Assembly (NCBI GenBank): GCA_905221605.1
Contig: CAJNDS010000072.1
Location: forward strand, 105,001-167,000
Reading direction: 5' to 3'
Length of the DNA: 62,000 nt
DNA from: Symbiodinium natans
Lineage: Eukaryota > Sar > Dinophyceae > Suessiales > Symbiodiniaceae
Below the pieces are notes generated by a model. The model worked only from the letters and a program-made list of their open reading frames with translations. It did not search any database and was not told where the DNA came from. The first letter of the stretch is position 1, and the number at the start of each line of letters is the position of its first letter. A program made the position numbers and the translations under genes. This document shows positions 58,694 to 62,000 of this stretch, piece by piece.

Positions 58694-59035
58694 AGAGAGA
58701 GGAGAGAGAGAGAGGGACGAGAGGGAGGAGGGAGGAGGGAGGGAGGGAGGGGGAGGGAGGGAGAGGGAGGGGGGGGAGGGAGGGAGGGAGGGAGGGAGGG
58801 AGGGAGGGAGGGAGGGGGGGGAGGGAGGGAGGGGGAGGAGGGGGAGGGAGGAGGGAGGGAGGGAGGGAGGGGGGAGGGAGGGGGGAGGGAGGGGGAGGGA
58901 GGGGGGGGGGAGGGGGAGGGAGGAGGGAGGGAGGGAGGGAGGGAGGGAGGGAGGGAGGGAGGGAGGGGGAGGGAGGGGGGAGGGAGGAGGGAGGGAGGGA
59001 GGGAGGGAGGGAGGGAGGGAGGGAGAGAGAGAGCG
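58597..59035. repeat. (TA)n, (GA)n and ~300 bp (GGGA)n purine tract
   Basis: (TA)n at 58597-58637 is followed by (GA)n and then almost pure GGGA/GGGGA text to 59035. All purines are on the plus strand for about 380 bases. Such tracts can form triplex or quadruplex structures. Translations are artefacts. Confidence 0.95.
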
Positions 59036-59203
59036 AGTGACATAACTTGTTGACTTGTTGAAGTTGGACTCTGTCGTATGGGCGTGATTGATGTTAGGTA
59101 GATGCCATTCTAAACCCTTCTACAACTCCTGATACAAGCCTATGGCCCGAGAAAAGCAGCCACACAACGTCTCTCTGAAACCCTGAAGCCCTTGAGATGG
59201 AGC

Positions 59204-59385
59204 AACCCTAAACCCTAAACCCTAAACCCTAAACCCTAAACTCTAAACCCTAAACCCTAAACCCTAAACCCTAAACCCTAAACCCTAAACCCTAAACCCT
59301 AAACCCTAAACCCTAAACCCTAAACCCTAAACCCTAAACCCTAAACCCTAGACCCTAGACCCTAAACCCTAAACCCTAAACCCTA
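59204..59385 (-). repeat. longest CCCTAAA array of the window
   Basis: About 25 units with few variants (CTCTAAA, CCCTAGA). It is internal, with ordinary sequence on both sides. Confidence 0.95.
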
Positions 59386-60486
59386 CACACCTCAACCCTA
59401 CACCCTAAAGATAGAGTTTTTGTGAGGAGAAGGGCCTGAAGTTGATCAACCGCTTGGTCACCACCTGTGAGAGAGACGCCGCTTGGCCAGGTGTTCATTC
59501 CAAGCCTGCGTCCCCTAGCTGGCGTGCCCTGCGTCGCGTTGCAGCGCAAGAGCCATTAGGCCTTCTACAAGCTGATCTGCTTGAAGATCGCGCAGGTGCT
59601 CTCGGTTTCATTCGGTTTCCAGCTCCAAAACCCCAATATCCCTAATGCACGAAGCTCTGCATCCTGAACCCGGACATGCTTGAAAGTGTCGAGAGGACTG
59701 GCCTCCGAACGAGATGCCGTCCTTCAAGAGCGTCTTCAAAGAGTCCGAACCTGAGACCGGCCTGAGCTGAGTGTCCTCTGATTCCTTCCTTCTCGGCTTC
59801 TGTTCTCATCCTGCATCAGAAGGGTAATCCTGTCTGCTGTAGCAAAACGTAGTATGGAATCACGGAGGAATAGTGATATAATATATATATATATACATAT
59901 ATACTTCATAGCACTTAAAAGTGAGTGGGGCATGCACTCCACTGCCTACGAGACACCCGGCCCAAAGGCCTCCCAAGTCCTGGCAAGACCGGTCCAAGGG
60001 ATGTGTGAGGTCTTGTCTGTTTTGTTCCTTCGAGGGCCCTTTTGCCTCTTTCGCCAAACTTCTAGAGCCCCGCACCATGCCACCATGTTAGCCGGCCTCT
60101 CGTGAGAAGCTTTTAGAAGGTTTCGAGCGGGTTGACTGCCGCAGAATTGCTCCCAGATGAAAGTTGCAGCTATTTTGGGGGAAACAAGAGAGGAGACCAG
60201 AGCTTAACAAAGGAATTCCTCATTCTAAAATCATTGGAAGCCGTAATGCCCTACACCCTAAGCTGCCCTCAGCTCCTTGCGCCGAGGTTCGATGACGAAG
60301 GCACGGGCGTACTCCAGGAATCCGTCTTGGTCCGAGGCACAGGTTACGGCGTTAGACCCCGCGCCCCCTGTGTGATGTGAGATGTGTCAAGATGTGTGGG
60401 TGCAGACAATATTCCTATTCCTGCACTCCTGCTGCATCCTTGGGTCTCCCCCTTTTGTTGGCAGGTTCTCATAGGATTTTCCGCCG

Positions 60487-60594
60487 AAACCCTAAACCCT
60501 AAACCCTAAACCCTAAACCCTAAACCCTAAACCCTAAACCCTAAACCCTAAACCCTAAACCCTAAACCCTAAACCCTAAACCCTAAACCCTAAA
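60487..60594 (-). repeat. 16-unit perfect CCCTAAA array before an exon
   Basis: An uninterrupted array ending 9 bases before the CATGCTCAG acceptor of the exon at 60604. The array therefore occupies the position of a polypyrimidine tract and may serve as one (CCCTAAA units carry C and T runs). Confidence 0.95.
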
Positions 60595-60603
60595 CATGCT
60601 CAG

Positions 60604-60775
60604 GTCCGCAAGTTCGTGAACTGCGGCTACGAAGAGCAGCAAGCCAAACGCCGATGCCTCTGGGGATCCCCCCTTCGATACGGGGTTGCTGCTGCAGGAA
60701 CTTAGAAGGAGTGGAAGCAAGTCACCATAATACGGATGCATAGTTCCTCTTTTAAGCATGCATATATATATACAT

Positions 60776-60818
<43 letters not shown>

Positions 60819-61525
60819 CACATATATATATATATATGTATAGCAATACGTATGAAGGACTATATATATATATACAAAGGTATATGTATATACCTTCATG
60901 CATATATACACATAAACATATAGTCACCATCACAATAGTAGGAGCACGACGGCTTCTGCAGGAGGATGACCCTAGACCCTACATGAAAGACCAGCTCGCA
61001 CCAGGTGCCGCCAGCGCCATGAACCTGAGCCAGAACAAGAATGCGGTGGCACCGAGCTGAGTGGGCCCGAAACTCTAAACCCTAAACCCTAAACCCTCAA
61101 CCCTGAACCCTGAACCCTGAACCCTGAACCCTGAACCCTGAACCCTGAATTCCTGACCCTGAGCCCTGAATCCCTGACCCTGAACCCCAAGCCCTACCTC
61201 AGGACTGGACCGAGTTCGTGGCTGCCAGGGCCCAAGAGGGGCACCCTTTGTTCGATTTTGAGAAGGGGGTTTAGGGTTTCGGGTTTTGGGTTTAGGGTCT
61301 GAACCCTTTTTGTGGGAATCTTTAGGCTTAGGATTCCCGAAGCCCTGAGCCCGAAACCCTAAACCCTAAACCCCAAACCCTAAACCCTAAACCCCAAACC
61401 CCTAAACCCTGGAGGGTTCAGCTGGGAGCCCAGGCATGCATCGACCTGGGAAATCCCAAGCTGGAGCCTTCCATCCACCTGATCTTCCACAATGCGGACA
61501 AGGATCGGCCCTGCGGGGCCATGCG
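60604..61525 (+). CDS. unidentified multi-exon gene, four exon blocks
   Basis: Block 1, 60604-60697, after [25 protein letters not shown] and [10 protein letters not shown]. Block 2, 60962-61004, after [19 protein letters not shown], donor GTGCCG. Block 3, 61203-61268: [20 protein letters not shown], ending at G|GTTTAGGG, where the array supplies the donor. Block 4, 61422-61525: [35 protein letters not shown], donor GTACTT. All four look like real protein. The exon phases I can assign do not all join, so small exons are missing or ends are misplaced. I do not recognise the protein. Microsatellite (60755-60915) and CCCTGAA/CCCTAAA tracts fill the introns. Confidence 0.5.
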
Positions 61526-61534
61526 GTACTTACC

Positions 61535-62000
61535 CTAAACCCTGCATCCTAAACCCTAAACCCTAAACCCTAAACCCTAAACCCTAAGCTTTAAATCCTA
61601 ATCCCTAAACCTAAACCCTAAACCCTACCCTGGATTGGGGTTTCGGGTTCAGTGTTTCTGGTTTCTGGGTACCAGGGTTTATGGCTACCAGGGTTTATGG
61701 GTACCAGGGTTTATGGGTGCTAGGGTCGGACGTTTTGTTGTTGAGGGACGATGTCGTTTGGTGGTTCTTTGTTACATTGTGGATGCGGGGTCTGCGGTCA
61801 GAAAGGTACTCCGAAGGTAGAGTCTAATCCCGCAAGTGCCTTCAGCGAGATGGTGATGTCCCGTGCACCAGGACAGTGATGGGCTTCTTTCCATGGAGGA
61901 CGTCCGGTCACTTCTCCCCGAGGTGGAGCCTGCGCTGCCTTCCTTGTGTCCATTAGCGTATGCTGCAATTAGCGTGTGCTGACTTGCAGGGGCTGCTGCA
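61535..62000. other. telomere-like tracts and window end
   Basis: CCCTAAA tracts lie at 61535-61630, then GTACCAGGGTTTATGG is repeated three times (61665-61715). A possible frame, MEDVRSLLPEVEPALPS, occurs at 61892-61945 and a CTTGCAG acceptor at 61983-61989 may open another exon that leaves the window. Confidence 0.35.

Larger units (their letters stand above)
57900..60480. other. kinase 3' side and repeats, no gene identified
   Basis: Islands between TTTAGGG (57905-57968, 58335-58400) and CCCTAAA (58145-58240) tracts include a plausible segment reading ASEGLPVTQMDPHLLAFV at about 58285-58335. A frame at 59424-59645 (LKLINRLVTTCERD onward) is open, but not recognised. 59650-60480 holds weak frames only. 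Confidence 0.4.

Noticed and set aside
58450-59043. 197- and 152-codon proline/serine or glycine/arginine ORFs
   Set aside because: They are translations of the (GGGA)n purine tract.
59204-60594. Chromosome end
   Set aside because: CCCTAAA arrays here are internal, short, in both orientations nearby, and followed by exons; a telomere would be a long one-direction array at the sequence end.

Overview
The window reads as nuclear DNA of a dinoflagellate, probably of the Symbiodiniaceae/Suessiales type. The signs are: TTTAGGG/CCCTAAA telomere-type repeats scattered through the interior; very short exons with GT, GC or GA donors and AG|G acceptors; an axonemal-type dynein heavy chain fragment; and a copia retrotransposon whose gag resembles, from memory, those of these algae. 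No search could be run, so the species is inference. Many exon ends below are predictions from reading frame plus splice sites.

Layout. 1-17.3 kb: alternating TTTAGGG and CCCTAAA tracts with 40-250 bp islands between them, several of which are exon-like on either strand. This stretch is interrupted at 2.7-5.6 kb by a microsatellite palindrome, three tandem foldbacks and an AT-rich island with decayed minus-strand frames. Four minus-strand exons at 16.2-17.3 kb encode part of a dynein heavy chain. 17.9-22.5 kb: a ~670 bp tandem array and a frame-broken minus-strand coding region.

22.5-32.5 kb: a foldback locus (inverted arms of 297 and 373 bp) whose loop carries a young, apparently complete Ty1/copia element, 22981-31868. 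Its 402 bp LTRs differ at two positions; it has a 5 bp target duplication, PBS, PPT, a 2512-codon gag-pol frame, a 346-codon overlapping frame and a small membrane-protein ORF. 32.5-42.6 kb: decayed mobile-element and unassigned sequence, including a second copia leader, a 3-copy tandem repeat and an internally deleted LINE. 42.6-49.2 kb: three better-formed plus-strand genes, namely a tandem winged-helix-like protein, a cupin-fold protein and a PARP-type ADP-ribosyltransferase.

50-62 kb: telomere-like repeats return, now plainly inside introns. A CAMK/CDPK-like protein kinase can be followed through about 16 exons (54.25-57.9 kb), and a further unidentified multi-exon gene lies at 60.6-61.5 kb.

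The most striking observation is that the telomere-like arrays behave as intron material. In several places a TTTAGGG array itself supplies the GT donor (GTTTAGGG). At 46926-47002 a 26 bp exon segment is duplicated around 3.5 TTTAGGG units so that a 51-nt GT-AG intron is formed whose removal restores the frame. Array orientation alternates along the locus, so neighbouring islands or exons are often flanked by complementary arms. Three ~100 bp elements with terminal inverted repeats, one with an 8 bp target duplication, add a second possible source of introns.
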